DNA of 44,467 bases from a virus. The stretch is from the IMG/VR virus record IMGVR_UViG_3300046557_000223, positions 1-44,467 of that record. The stretch is one strand, 5' to 3'. Below, piece by piece: positions 13,880 through 23,095 of this stretch (its first letter is position 1; each line of letters opens with the position of its first letter). A program made the translations under genes and the position numbers. The notes below the pieces were generated by a model. It saw only the letters and a list, made by a program, of their open reading frames with translations, was not told where the DNA came from and did not search any database.

Positions 13880-16156
13880 GTGCCCAACGTCGTCCGCATC
13901 GCCTCGAACCTGAAACCGCGAGTGCGGTTGAATGCCGATGGCGGCATGACGATCATGAACATCACTGGCCAGACGCTGTTTTCGCCGAGCCAGCCGGTCT
14001 ATCCGTACGCGCAGAGCCCAGGACAGGGCGCGATCGGCCGGCAGTTCGACTATCAGACCGGCTACAACCTGCAGTGGACGCCGCGCTCCGATGAGGCGAT
14101 CGGCTTCCCGCAGCTGCGCGCGCTGGCCGAGAACTACGACATTCTGCGGCTCGTGCTGGAGACGCGCAAAGATCAGCTGCAGTCGCTGGACTGGACGATC
14201 GCCCCGCGCCATCCCGATGCGGACGAGGCGATAGCGAAAGACGTCCTCGACTTCATGCAGTACCCGGATCGCGTTCACGACTACGACACATGGTCGCGCG
14301 TGCTGATGGAGGACATGTTCGTCATCGACGCGGCGACGATCTACCCGCGCATGACGAACGGCGGCAAGCTGTATTCGCTCGACTACATGGACGGCTCGCT
14401 CATCACGCCGAAGATCGACGCGGCGGGCCGCACGCCGGACCCCGGACAGCCGGCGTATCAGCAGATCATCAAGGGCCTGGCGGCGGTGAACTACAGCCAC
14501 TTGCCCGAGCAGGATCAGCCCGATTTCGGCGGCGACAAACTACCGCACCTGATCTATCGCCCGCGGAACATGCGGTCGTGGAAGGTCTATGGCTACTCGC
14601 CCGTCGAGCAGATCATCGTGTCGGTCAATATCGCGCTGCGCCGCCAGATGTTTCAGCTGGACTTCTATCGCGAGGGCTCGATCCCCGACGCGTTCGGGTC
14701 GCTGCCGGAAACCTGGAATCCGCAGCAGATCGCCGAGTTCCAAGGCTACTGGGATCAGCTGTTCGAGAACCCGACCGGCCAGAACGCCGGGATGCGCCGG
14801 AAGATGCGCTGGACCCCGAAGGGCGATATCACGTTTGCGAAAGATGCCGTGCTCAAAGACGAGTACGACGAATGGCTCGCTCGCGTCTGCTGCTACGCAT
14901 TCAGCGTGCCGCCAACGCCGTTCGTCAAGCAGATGAACCGCGCGACCGCGCAGGCACAGGCCGACGCGGCGAAGACGGAGGGGTTGCTGCCGCTCAAGCG
15001 TTGGTGGAAGTCCACGATGGACTACATCCTCGCGCGCGTGATGAAGCGCCCCGACCTGGAATTCCAATGGCAGGACGAAGAGGAACTCGACCCAGCCATA
15101 GCGGCGGTGATCGAAGACACGAACATCCGCAACGGGAGCATCACCATCGATGCAGCACGCGCCGCGCGCGGGCAAGATCCGTATCCTGGCGGACTCGGCA
15201 GCAAGCCGATGGTCTATACCGGCCAGGGCGCGACGCTGCTGGCCGATGTGCTGAATCCTCCCGACCCGGTTGCACCGCTGGCGCCGGTCGGTCCTGACGG
15301 CAACCCGGTTGGCGCGAAGCCGGCCGAGGATAAGCCAGAACCGTCGGCCGCGCAGAAACTCGCCGCCGTCGCTGATCTCAAGAAGGCCGTAAAAAAAAAG
15401 TACATTGAACGCCGGCCGACGATGATCCAACGCCAGCGGATGACGCGCGGACTCAAGCGCGCATTCCGCGAGCAGGTGAAGATCGTCACGGCACAGGCCG
15501 CGCCGCGGCTGGCGAAAGCGACCGGCGACGATGGGTTCGACTGGGACGCGATCTTCGGTGTGATCCCGCCAGCCGCGACGCACCCGCTGCAGCTGTCGGC
15601 CGCAGACGGCGTGAAGTACGGCGCGACCGAGGTTGGCAGCGGCGTCGGGATTGGCGAGGGATTCGTCAACGATTGGTCCGTCGGCTACGCGCGCGACCGG
15701 GCGGCCGAAATGATCGGCATGAAGTGGATCGACGGCGAACTCGTCGCGAATCCCGAGGCAGAGTGGGCGATCACGGATGAGACGCGCGAGGCGGTGAATC
15801 GGCTGGTGACGCAGGCCATCGAAGACGGCTGGACGACCGACAAGCTGACCGAGGAACTCGAAACGTCCTACGCGTTCAGCCCGCAGCGCGCCGAGGCTAT
15901 CGCACGGACCGAAACGCGGATGGCCGACGGCAGTGGACGGCAAGCGGCCTGGCGCGAGTCTGGCGTCGTGCGCGGGAAGGTCTGGCTGATTGGTGACGAC
16001 AATCCGTGCGACGACTGCACTGCGAATGCCGATGCCGGCGAGATTGATTTAGAGGATTCGTTCCCGAGCGGTTCGGAGAGCGAACCGGAGCACCCGAACT
16101 GTAATTGTGTAGTTTCACCCATTGTATACAACGACGAGGCAGGCGCAGACGAATGA
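13880..16156 (+). CDS. Portal protein fused to MuF-like head morphogenesis protein
   Basis: The 758-residue product starts at GTG 13880. Residues ~40-470 are a DUF935/Mu gp29-type portal: LRALAENYDILRLVLETRKDQL, the wing/stem region, FYREGSIPDAFGSLPETWNPQQI, and ARVCCYAFSVPPTPFVKQMNRATAQ. A Pro/Ala-rich linker (about 455-500) leads to a MuF-type C-terminus with AIARTETRMA..., GDDNPCDDC and the HPNCNC ending (about 675-745). The portal forms the dodecameric packaging and exit channel; MuF minor proteins enter the head. The two are separate genes in most phages, so this is a natural fusion. The stop overlaps the next ATG. Confidence 0.93.
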   Translation: MPNVVRIASNLKPRVRLNADGGMTIMNITGQTLFSPSQPVYPYAQSPGQGAIGRQFDYQTGYNLQWTPRSDEAIGFPQLRALAENYDILRLVLETRKDQLQSLDWTIAPRHPDADEAIAKDVLDFMQYPDRVHDYDTWSRVLMEDMFVIDAATIYPRMTNGGKLYSLDYMDGSLITPKIDAAGRTPDPGQPAYQQIIKGLAAVNYSHLPEQDQPDFGGDKLPHLIYRPRNMRSWKVYGYSPVEQIIVSVNIALRRQMFQLDFYREGSIPDAFGSLPETWNPQQIAEFQGYWDQLFENPTGQNAGMRRKMRWTPKGDITFAKDAVLKDEYDEWLARVCCYAFSVPPTPFVKQMNRATAQAQADAAKTEGLLPLKRWWKSTMDYILARVMKRPDLEFQWQDEEELDPAIAAVIEDTNIRNGSITIDAARAARGQDPYPGGLGSKPMVYTGQGATLLADVLNPPDPVAPLAPVGPDGNPVGAKPAEDKPEPSAAQKLAAVADLKKAVKKKYIERRPTMIQRQRMTRGLKRAFREQVKIVTAQAAPRLAKATGDDGFDWDAIFGVIPPAATHPLQLSAADGVKYGATEVGSGVGIGEGFVNDWSVGYARDRAAEMIGMKWIDGELVANPEAEWAITDETREAVNRLVTQAIEDGWTTDKLTEELETSYAFSPQRAEAIARTETRMADGSGRQAAWRESGVVRGKVWLIGDDNPCDDCTANADAGEIDLEDSFPSGSESEPEHPNCNCVVSPIVYNDEAGADE

Positions 16157-18174
16157 AAATCCTAGCGGGATTGCTATTCGCGCTGACGGCATGCCTTGCC
16201 GACGCGGCGACGACGGTCACCAACCTGAACTTCGCCGGTCAGTCCGTCAACGGACGCAGCGGTCAGGTGTATGCCATCGACGCCAGCGGGCAGGCTGTGC
16301 CGGCGGATGGCGACCTACGTGATTTCTACGCGCTGGGGTTCATCGCGAAATCTGCGGTCACGGCGTCGAGTTCTATTCCCGGCGTCACGACACCGACCGT
16401 CACGAATGACTGCGCGAAGTTCTCCGACACGAAAGGCACGCTCGCGGATGTGGGCGCGCCGTGCGGCACCAGCAACGTCGTCTTGGGCACGACGAGCTAC
16501 GCGGTCACGGCAGCGCCATACAACGCGAAGTGCGACGGCACGACGGACGACTCCACGGCGATTCAGGCCGCTATCACGGCGGCGCAGCTGACCGGCGGCA
16601 TCGTCACGTTCCCGGCCGGTAAGTGCCGCATCAATTCGCAGCTGGCGATTCCGAACGATGGCGCATCGGTCCCGAACCAGAATCCGATCATTCTGCAGGG
16701 ATCTGGCCCGGTCTGGTATGGGCACGGCGGCACGCCGAGCACTGGCGGAACGATCCTCGACATGCGCTCGGCCGCGACTGACGGCAAGCTCATCAGCTAC
16801 GGCACCGGCTATCTGGAGATTCGCAATCTCAGTTTCACCGATGGCGGCACGAACTCTAACCCGTATGTTTTCGTGACGAACACGACCGTGCATATTCACG
16901 ACAACGTGTTCATCGGCAACTCGGCGAAGAATGGCGTTCAGTGCAATCAGGACGCGATCGTCCTCGGCGGCACCGCGCATACCTTCGGTGGCACGCCGTC
17001 GGATTCGTTCCAGGGATACGGCACGGTAATTCGCGAGAATTTCTTCGATCGTATTCGCCGCGCGGTGTACGGTCGCGTCGACGTCAACGGGATCGTGATT
17101 CGCGACAACCACGTTTACACCGATAGCGGCTCGAACCTCGCGAATGATGCGGCGATTCTGCTCGATGGCGGCGTGTACACGGCGACAGGGAATACGGTCG
17201 CGGGGAATCTGCTCGAAACGACCGGTTACACCTATGGCATCAAGCTTGCCAACGGCTCAGCGAATTCGATCATCGGCAACGACTGTTTCGACGCGGGCGC
17301 CGGCACCGTCGCGTGCGTGCGAATCGAGACGACCTCGACGCGCGATCTCGTCACCGGCAGCCTTGCTGGCGGATCGCCATCGATCTACCTCAGCGATGCG
17401 GGCGGCACGGCCAGCGGCACCGAGTACCTGTCGACCGATCAAGGTCACGCATCGCAGCTAGGCCCGGCGACCACGTTCACCGACGGCGCTGTCTGGTGGA
17501 ACGTCGACAAGATGACGCTCACGACTGGCACGATGGTCGCGACGCCGGCCAATGCCGACAACGGGCTGAACATCGCGACAACGGCCTACGTCGACAAGAT
17601 CGGCACGACGCTGGGCGACATACAGTATTGGTCGGCGAATGGCACTCGCGCGCGCCTGGCTGGGAATACTGCGGCCACGCCGGCCGTCCTGATGCAGACC
17701 GGCAACGGCACCGTCAGCGCCGCGCCGTCATGGTCAGGCGTCACCGGCACCGGTAGCGTTGTCCTCGCGACAAGCCCAACCGTCTCCGGCCTGACAGTTG
17801 GCGGCACGCTGACCGTGAGCAGTTCGTTGGCCGTTGGCGCCAATACGGCCGCGCTGCTGCAGGGATCGGTGCGCGTTGGGCGTACCGCGGTGGCCGATAC
17901 CAGCCCGACATTGACGACGACAGGCGGAACCATCGTCGGATATACCTCGATCACCGCTGCCCGCACGATCACATTCGCGACCAGCGGCAACACTGCGGCG
18001 CCGCAGTTCCTCATCATCAAAGACGAGTCCGGCAACGCGGACGGAACGAAAACAATCAGCTTGAGCGGTCCAACCATCGACGGCGCGGCAAGCCCGCAAG
18101 TCGTCGTCAATTCGGCGTTTGGCGTGCGGTTTCTGTACTGCACGTCGTCGACGGTCTGTCTGAAAATCCTCTGA
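16153..18174 (+). CDS. Tailspike-like beta-helix protein with an N-terminal signal peptide
   Basis: From ATG 16153 (ATGA overlap) the 673-residue product begins MKILAGLLFALTACLADAA, a convincing Sec signal peptide. Next comes a tailspike-type beta-helix start, YNAKCDGTTDDSTAIQAAI (about 120-140), with VTFPAGKCRINSQL, then a long stretch of short Asn/Gly-rich coils. The fibre-like C-terminus contains NIATTAYVDK and a Thr/Gly/Val-rich end. Pectate-lyase-fold spikes bind or cut host surface polysaccharide. Two things are odd: it is placed between the portal-MuF fusion and the head protease, and it has a secretion signal, which virion spikes normally lack. Confidence 0.8.
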   Translation: MKILAGLLFALTACLADAATTVTNLNFAGQSVNGRSGQVYAIDASGQAVPADGDLRDFYALGFIAKSAVTASSSIPGVTTPTVTNDCAKFSDTKGTLADVGAPCGTSNVVLGTTSYAVTAAPYNAKCDGTTDDSTAIQAAITAAQLTGGIVTFPAGKCRINSQLAIPNDGASVPNQNPIILQGSGPVWYGHGGTPSTGGTILDMRSAATDGKLISYGTGYLEIRNLSFTDGGTNSNPYVFVTNTTVHIHDNVFIGNSAKNGVQCNQDAIVLGGTAHTFGGTPSDSFQGYGTVIRENFFDRIRRAVYGRVDVNGIVIRDNHVYTDSGSNLANDAAILLDGGVYTATGNTVAGNLLETTGYTYGIKLANGSANSIIGNDCFDAGAGTVACVRIETTSTRDLVTGSLAGGSPSIYLSDAGGTASGTEYLSTDQGHASQLGPATTFTDGAVWWNVDKMTLTTGTMVATPANADNGLNIATTAYVDKIGTTLGDIQYWSANGTRARLAGNTAATPAVLMQTGNGTVSAAPSWSGVTGTGSVVLATSPTVSGLTVGGTLTVSSSLAVGANTAALLQGSVRVGRTAVADTSPTLTTTGGTIVGYTSITAARTITFATSGNTAAPQFLIIKDESGNADGTKTISLSGPTIDGAASPQVVVNSAFGVRFLYCTSSTVCLKIL

Positions 18175-18184
18175 GGTACTGACC

Positions 18185-19687
18185 ATGCAAATTTTTGCGC
18201 GTCTGATGAAGGTCGACGAAGCGACACGTCGCGTCTATGGCCGTGCCACGCAGGAAGTGCCCGACCGTTCTGGCGAGATTTTCGACTACGAATCGTCCAA
18301 GCCGAATTTCGAGAAATGGTCCGGCGAGATCGCCAAGGCAACGGACGGTAAGTCGGTCGGGAACGTGCGCGCTATGCACGGCAAGGTCGCGGCTGGAAAG
18401 TTGAACGAGATCACGTTCAACGACGTCGAGAAGGCGATCGATATCTGCGCCGAGGTTGTCGACGACGCCGAGTGGATCAAGGTTCAGAAAGGCGTCTATT
18501 CCGGGTTCAGCGTCGGCGGGTCGTATGCGCGGAAGTGGAACGATGCGGAGAAGCCGCAGATGAAACGGTTCACGGCGGTACCGACCGAAATCTCACTGGT
18601 CGACTTCCCCTGCGTCCCGACCGCGAATTTCGATCTCGTCAAGGCTGACGGCATGGTCGCTCAGGTGCCGATCGTCGGCGATCCCGAGGCCACGGCTGTC
18701 GACGCCATTGCGAAACTGTTTGACGCCGGCACGCTCAAGCCGACGGAACTGCTGGCGAAGATCGAGGCCGATCAGGCTGTCGCCGCCGAGGCCGCGAAGG
18801 TCACCGCGCTTGAGGAACTGCGCAAGGCCGTCGCCAACGATCAGATCACGAACGGCGAGATCGAGAAACTTGCCGCGGCGCACATGACCGTCGAGCAGAT
18901 CGCGGCCGTCTCGGGTGAAGGTCCGACGAAATCGCTGGGCCTGCTGGTCGAGCTGCAGAAAATGGCGCCGCCGATCGCCGCCGATCCACCCGCTGTCGTC
19001 GCGCCGCCGTCCGTTGTGGTCGAGCCGCTGACGAAAGGACTCTGGACCGTCGCCGACCTGGCGATTCTGGTCGACGCGCTCGCGGGCGTGCGCGCTAATG
19101 CCGCATGGGATGCCGCGATCGAAGGCGACGGCTCACCCGTCCCGGCGCGCCTCAAGGCCGTCTGCGACGAACTGGGGCAGATCCTGTGCGAGATGGCCGA
19201 AGAGGAAGTGCAGGAACTCGCCGAGGCCGAGAAGGCTGCGCGCTCCGAGAAGGTCACCGGCGTGCGCGAGCTGCTCAAGGTCGGCAAGCGGAACTCCAAG
19301 GCCGATCAGGACCGCGTGCAGGCGATCCACGATCACGCCGCGAACATGGGCGCCGACTGTGCCGCCGAGAAGGCCGCGACAGGACGGCTCGCAAAGGCGC
19401 TCGGCATGACCGACGTCGACGATGAAGCGCTGCAGAAACACGTCACAGTGCTGCGCGCCAAGGCGAAGAATTGGGACGACCTGCCTGCCGCGCCGAAAGG
19501 CGTGCTGCGTGTCGTCGAGAAGGTCAACGACGGCGTAACGCTCAGCGACGCCGACGCACTGAACAAAGCCCGTGAGGACGAGTTGCATCGAGCTGCGGAA
19601 TCGGGCGATCCGCTGGCGATGACGAAGTTTGTCATGAAGTACGGCGCGCAGCACGGAGCTGCACCGCTGAATTCCAATCGAAAATAA
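18185..19687 (+). CDS. XkdF-like head maturation protease with scaffold region
   Basis: The 500-residue product has an N-terminal serine protease domain of the XkdF/DUF2213 kind (about residues 1-155): VYGRATQEVPDRSGEIFDYE, GNVRAMHGKVAAGK with its His, KGVYSGFSVGGSY with its Ser, and ISLVDFPCVPTANF. The remaining ~340 residues are Ala/Glu/Lys-rich helices, fitting an internal scaffold that guides capsid assembly and is then degraded. It sits directly before the major capsid gene, as in HK97-fold phages. Confidence 0.88.
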   Translation: MQIFARLMKVDEATRRVYGRATQEVPDRSGEIFDYESSKPNFEKWSGEIAKATDGKSVGNVRAMHGKVAAGKLNEITFNDVEKAIDICAEVVDDAEWIKVQKGVYSGFSVGGSYARKWNDAEKPQMKRFTAVPTEISLVDFPCVPTANFDLVKADGMVAQVPIVGDPEATAVDAIAKLFDAGTLKPTELLAKIEADQAVAAEAAKVTALEELRKAVANDQITNGEIEKLAAAHMTVEQIAAVSGEGPTKSLGLLVELQKMAPPIAADPPAVVAPPSVVVEPLTKGLWTVADLAILVDALAGVRANAAWDAAIEGDGSPVPARLKAVCDELGQILCEMAEEEVQELAEAEKAARSEKVTGVRELLKVGKRNSKADQDRVQAIHDHAANMGADCAAEKAATGRLAKALGMTDVDDEALQKHVTVLRAKAKNWDDLPAAPKGVLRVVEKVNDGVTLSDADALNKAREDELHRAAESGDPLAMTKFVMKYGAQHGAAPLNSNRK

Positions 19688-19700
19688 GTGAGGTAACATC

Positions 19701-21281
19701 ATGTCGGACTATCGCATCGGCGGTGGCTTGGATACGAACGGGCTGATTGCGGAACTCCGCAAGTCGCTCTCGGTTCAGCCGCTCGCAAAGGCAAATTCGG
19801 TTTCGATCGCGACGAACCTAATCAACTACGATCTGAAGGTTCCCGCGGCGAACCTCTACCCCTTCAACACGCCGATCCGCAATCGGCTCCCGCGCGTGCG
19901 CGGCGACGGTGACAAAGCGACGCGTTGGAAATCGGTCACGGCCATTGCCGGCGGCGGATTCGACGCGATGGGCTGGGTACCGGAAGGCGGCCGCGCTGGC
20001 GTCATGTCGGTGACCGCTGCGGACTTCTTCTCGGGTTACGCGACGTTCGGCACGGAAATCAACCTGACCTACGAAGCGTGGGCGGGTGCCGAAGGGTTCG
20101 AGGACGAGAAGGCGCGCAACGCGATCCGCATGCTGCAGAAAACGATGCTGATCGAAGAGAATTCGATCCTCGGCGGCAATACGTCCGTTCCGCTCGGCAC
20201 GCCGACGGCACCGACCGTATCCTCGGCGAACACCGGCGGCACCGTGGCGCACGGCACGTTCCACGCGAAGGCTGTCGGCCTGACGTATGAGGGCTATCGC
20301 AACTGGGTCGCCTCGGGCTCGTCCATCGTCACCGGTCTGCCGGTCACGAAGACCGTCACCGATCCGACCGGCGCGACGTTCACGCTCAACGGCGGTTCCT
20401 CGGCGATCTCGTCGGCCTCTGGCGCGACGACCGTTTCGTCCGCTGGCACCGGCACCATGTCGATCTCGACGCCGGCGATCAACGGCGCCGTAGCCTACGG
20501 CTGGTTCGTCGATGCGGCAGGCGGCGGCGTGTATCAGCTGCAGTCCGTCACGACGCTGAACTCGGTCCTACTGACCGCGCTGACCACGACCGGTCAGAAC
20601 GGCACGGCGATCACGGCCGACCATTCGACGAATCCCGGCATCGGCTCGGGTCCGTCCGCGTTCGACGGTCTGATGTATGCGACCTACGCCTCGGCGGCGG
20701 GTCTGGCGACCACGAACTACACGGCCGGCGCGTATGTGAAGAACTTCGCCACGGGCACGGCCGGCACCGGCACGAAGCTGACGGCCTCCGGTAACGGCAC
20801 CGTCACAGAAATCGACGACATGCTGATTTCGATGTGGAACAACTACCAGGTGTCTCCGTCGGTCATCTTCGTCAATGCCCAGCAGTTGAAGGACATCACC
20901 AACAAGTGTCTGTCGACCGCATCGGCGCCGCTGCTCAACTACTTCGTTGACCCGAAAGTCGGTTACGCGCAGATGCAGGCGGGCGGAACGATCGAGTTCT
21001 ACTTCAACCCGTACACCATGGGCGGCGGCACGAAGATCCCGATCCTGATCCATCCGGCGCTACCGGCTGGCGTGATCGTGGCCTGGGCCGAGAATCTGCC
21101 CATGCAGTACCAGTCAAACGAAGTGCCGAACGTGGCAGAGGTCCATTTCCGCCGCGACTACTACGAAATCGACTGGCCGGCGCGCACGCGTCTGTTCGAG
21201 TCGGGCGTGTACTGCGAAGAAACACTCGCGGTATATGCGCCGTTCGCGACGGGCATCATCGGGAATATCGCCGCGGGTTAA
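19701..21281 (+). CDS. Major capsid protein with an inserted Ig-like/beta domain
   Basis: The 526-residue protein is preceded by a GAGGTAACATC ribosome site. Its N-terminal region (NLINYDLKVPAANLYPFNTPIRNRLPR; FGTEINLTYEAWAG) and C-terminal region (FYFNPYTMGGGTKIPILIHPALP ... VPNVAEVHFRRDYYEIDWPARTRLFESGVYCEETLAVYAP) fit an HK97-fold shell protein. Residues ~172-305 form a Thr/Ser/Gly-rich insertion (TAPTVSSANTGGTVAHGTF through TTTGQNGTAIT) resembling a surface Ig-like domain. It follows the protease and is followed by a strong terminator, allowing high expression. The insertion probably decorates the capsid exterior. Confidence 0.9.
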   Translation: MSDYRIGGGLDTNGLIAELRKSLSVQPLAKANSVSIATNLINYDLKVPAANLYPFNTPIRNRLPRVRGDGDKATRWKSVTAIAGGGFDAMGWVPEGGRAGVMSVTAADFFSGYATFGTEINLTYEAWAGAEGFEDEKARNAIRMLQKTMLIEENSILGGNTSVPLGTPTAPTVSSANTGGTVAHGTFHAKAVGLTYEGYRNWVASGSSIVTGLPVTKTVTDPTGATFTLNGGSSAISSASGATTVSSAGTGTMSISTPAINGAVAYGWFVDAAGGGVYQLQSVTTLNSVLLTALTTTGQNGTAITADHSTNPGIGSGPSAFDGLMYATYASAAGLATTNYTAGAYVKNFATGTAGTGTKLTASGNGTVTEIDDMLISMWNNYQVSPSVIFVNAQQLKDITNKCLSTASAPLLNYFVDPKVGYAQMQAGGTIEFYFNPYTMGGGTKIPILIHPALPAGVIVAWAENLPMQYQSNEVPNVAEVHFRRDYYEIDWPARTRLFESGVYCEETLAVYAPFATGIIGNIAAG

Positions 21282-21294
21282 GCGGGTCGTATCG

Positions 21295-21325
21295 ACCGGG
21301 GCGCGATCGTGCGCCCCGGTGTTTT
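21295..21325 (+). terminator. Terminator after the major capsid gene
   Basis: A ten-bp perfect stem ACCGGGGCGC / GCGCCCCGGT (21295-21304 and 21311-21320) with a six-base loop is followed by GTTTT. It lies 14 bases after the capsid stop and probably sets capsid transcript levels above those of the connector genes. Confidence 0.85.
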
Positions 21326-21337
21326 GAGGGTAGGTGA

Positions 21338-21928
21338 ATGGCAGCTGGCGATTTCACGACTGTTGCAGATGTTGAGGCGTTTGCGCAGATTAAGCCGGAC
21401 ACCGCGACTGATGCGCTGATCCAGATGCTCATAACCAACGCGTCGGCGTTCATGACGCGCTACATGAACCGAAATATTTTCTCGGCTATATACACCGAGA
21501 ATCGTTCCGGCTCGGGCGGCTGTCAAATGTCGCTGTCGAATATTCCGATCACGGCCGTTGCGTCGGTTTCGATCAATGGCTCGCCGGTGCCGCCATCCGC
21601 TGACCCGCGTCACGTCGGGTTTGTGTTTGACAACAATTTGCTCTACTACCGCGGCGGAATTTTCTGCAAAGGACTGTTGAATGTCGTCGTGGTGTACACG
21701 GCGGGTGTCGCGACGATCAGCGGTTCGCCGCCCGTCGTTTCTGGCATCCCCGCCGATCTCGCGCAGGTGTGCATCGATCTCGTGACCGTGAAGTACAAGC
21801 GGCGCACGAAAATGGAAGTTCAGGGCGAGACGCTGGCGCAACAGACGATCACGTTCGTGCGTGGCGATCTGACGCCCGGCGCGAAGCTTGCGATGGATCA
21901 GTGGCGCGACATGCGGACGATCGAATGA
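21338..21928 (+). CDS. Head-tail connector (adaptor) protein
   Basis: This 196-residue protein starts MAAGDFTTVADVEAFAQIKP and continues with DALIQMLITNASAFMTRYMNRN, a helical start typical of gp6/gp15-type adaptors. A beta-rich centre (SNIPITAVASVSINGSPV) and a helix (PADLAQVCIDLVTVKYKRR) follow. Connectors dock under the portal after packaging. Position immediately after the capsid gene supports this. It overlaps the next gene by ATGA. Confidence 0.8.
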   Translation: MAAGDFTTVADVEAFAQIKPDTATDALIQMLITNASAFMTRYMNRNIFSAIYTENRSGSGGCQMSLSNIPITAVASVSINGSPVPPSADPRHVGFVFDNNLLYYRGGIFCKGLLNVVVVYTAGVATISGSPPVVSGIPADLAQVCIDLVTVKYKRRTKMEVQGETLAQQTITFVRGDLTPGAKLAMDQWRDMRTIE

Positions 21929-22410
21929 TTACGAACACGGTCGACGACAGCCGCGCGATACGGAAGCTCGCTGCGATTCCGGCCGCCATTCGTGGCCGGC
22001 TGGTCAAGACGATGACCTCGATCGGCTACGACCTGACTGGGTACATCCAGCAGAACAAACTACAGGGCCAGGTGCTGCACCATCGGACGGGAAACCTGTC
22101 GTCGCATGTGCATCCCGAGTTCACGAACACCGAGACGCAGATCACGACGCGCGTTTCGATCGACGCAAACGCGGTGCCCTACGCGCGGATTCACGAGGAC
22201 GGCGGATACATCAAGGTGCCAGAGGTTCGCGGGCCGCTGATGGTGTTCGAGTCGGGAGGTAACACGGTGTTCACGCGGCGTCATCGCGCGTTCACGGTGA
22301 ATATGCCCGAGCGGTCCTATATGCGTTCCGGGCTGCGCGAGCGCGCGCCGATGTATCTGGCGCAGATCGACGCGGCGTGTCGCGAAGGGGCTAGAGGGGC
22401 CACGTCATGA
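21925..22410 (+). CDS. HK97 gp10-like neck protein
   Basis: This 161-residue protein has an amphipathic helical start (AIRKLAAIPAAIRGRLVKTMTSIGYDLTGYI) and the gp10-family block GQVLHHRTGNLSSHVHPEF. A beta region with PYARIHEDGGYIKVPEV and the ending RSYMRSGLRERAPMYLAQI are also typical. Such proteins sit at the head-tail joint. The gene starts and ends in ATGA overlaps with its neighbours. Confidence 0.85.
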   Translation: MITNTVDDSRAIRKLAAIPAAIRGRLVKTMTSIGYDLTGYIQQNKLQGQVLHHRTGNLSSHVHPEFTNTETQITTRVSIDANAVPYARIHEDGGYIKVPEVRGPLMVFESGGNTVFTRRHRAFTVNMPERSYMRSGLRERAPMYLAQIDAACREGARGATS

Positions 22411-22610
22411 AAATAATTATCGAGCACGGGAACAAGAAGCGTGAAATTGTTGGCGCATTCAACATCTGCGGGTCGCTTGCCGATCTGCAGGAATTGCAGC
22501 AACAATTAAAGAACGAGCTTGAGCGGCGACAGTTCGTTTATGGCTGGGTGAATATCGTCGAAGGACGGCAGCTATCGGTAGTGGATACGCCGCCGGAGCC
22601 GTGGGAATGA
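22407..22610 (+). CDS. Small hypothetical protein inserted among neck genes
   Basis: This 67-residue protein starts in an ATGA overlap with a GAGGGG ribosome site. It is a beta start (MKIIIEHGNKKREIVGAF) plus a helix (LADLQELQQQLKNELERRQ) and an acidic end. Composition is clearly more AT-rich than the flanking structural genes, which suggests a later insertion (moron). The stop overlaps the next ATG. Function unknown. Confidence 0.65.
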   Translation: MKIIIEHGNKKREIVGAFNICGSLADLQELQQQLKNELERRQFVYGWVNIVEGRQLSVVDTPPEPWE

Positions 22611-23095
22611 GCAGCACGCGCGACGACTGGTATCAGGCGATCTTCGCGATCCTGGCGCCGCTGGGTCAGCCGACTGGCTCGCCTGCGGTCGGTGACGGCA
22701 CATTCAAGACGCAGAGCCGCCGCCTGCAGCTGGTCGAGACGTTCGACCCGGCCGGGATGCCGGCGATATTTCAGCAGCAGATCAGCGAGCCGATGCCGCG
22801 ATCGGAGTTCACGTTCGGCGGCGTGGCGTTCTCCGAGTTCACGCTGTGCTGGTACATCTACGTTTACCAGTCCGATGAATCCGCGCCGATGACGCCGCCG
22901 CTGAATGCGCTGGTCGACAAGGTACTCGCGCGGCTGCAGGCGGCGATGTATCCGGCGGACGGTCAGCCTATCGTTGAGGTCGACGGCGCGCGCCTGGTCG
23001 TGCAGCCGACGGCCGTGACGTATTGGGAAGGGCTGCTCGGCGATCGCGCGGTGTGTCGGATCGATCTGCAGGCGAAACCGGTGTCGGTCGGGTGA
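22607..23095 (+). CDS. Tail terminator/completion-like protein
   Basis: This 162-residue protein (ATG 22607, overlapping the previous stop) has a helical start DDWYQAIFAILAPLG, a beta core, the proline-rich APMTPPLNALVDKVLARLQAAM helix and a C-terminal strand RAVCRIDLQAKPVSVG. Size, fold impression and position between the gp10-like neck protein and the tail tube gene fit a tail terminator (gpU-like). No diagnostic motif, so the name rests on synteny. Confidence 0.65.
   Translation: MSSTRDDWYQAIFAILAPLGQPTGSPAVGDGTFKTQSRRLQLVETFDPAGMPAIFQQQISEPMPRSEFTFGGVAFSEFTLCWYIYVYQSDESAPMTPPLNALVDKVLARLQAAMYPADGQPIVEVDGARLVVQPTAVTYWEGLLGDRAVCRIDLQAKPVSVG

Noticed and set aside
14540-15943. 467-codon open frame on the minus strand opposite the portal-MuF gene
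   Set aside because: It is antisense to a clearly coding gene, is Arg/Gly/Leu-rich with no recognisable domain, and long antisense frames are expected in GC-rich coding DNA.
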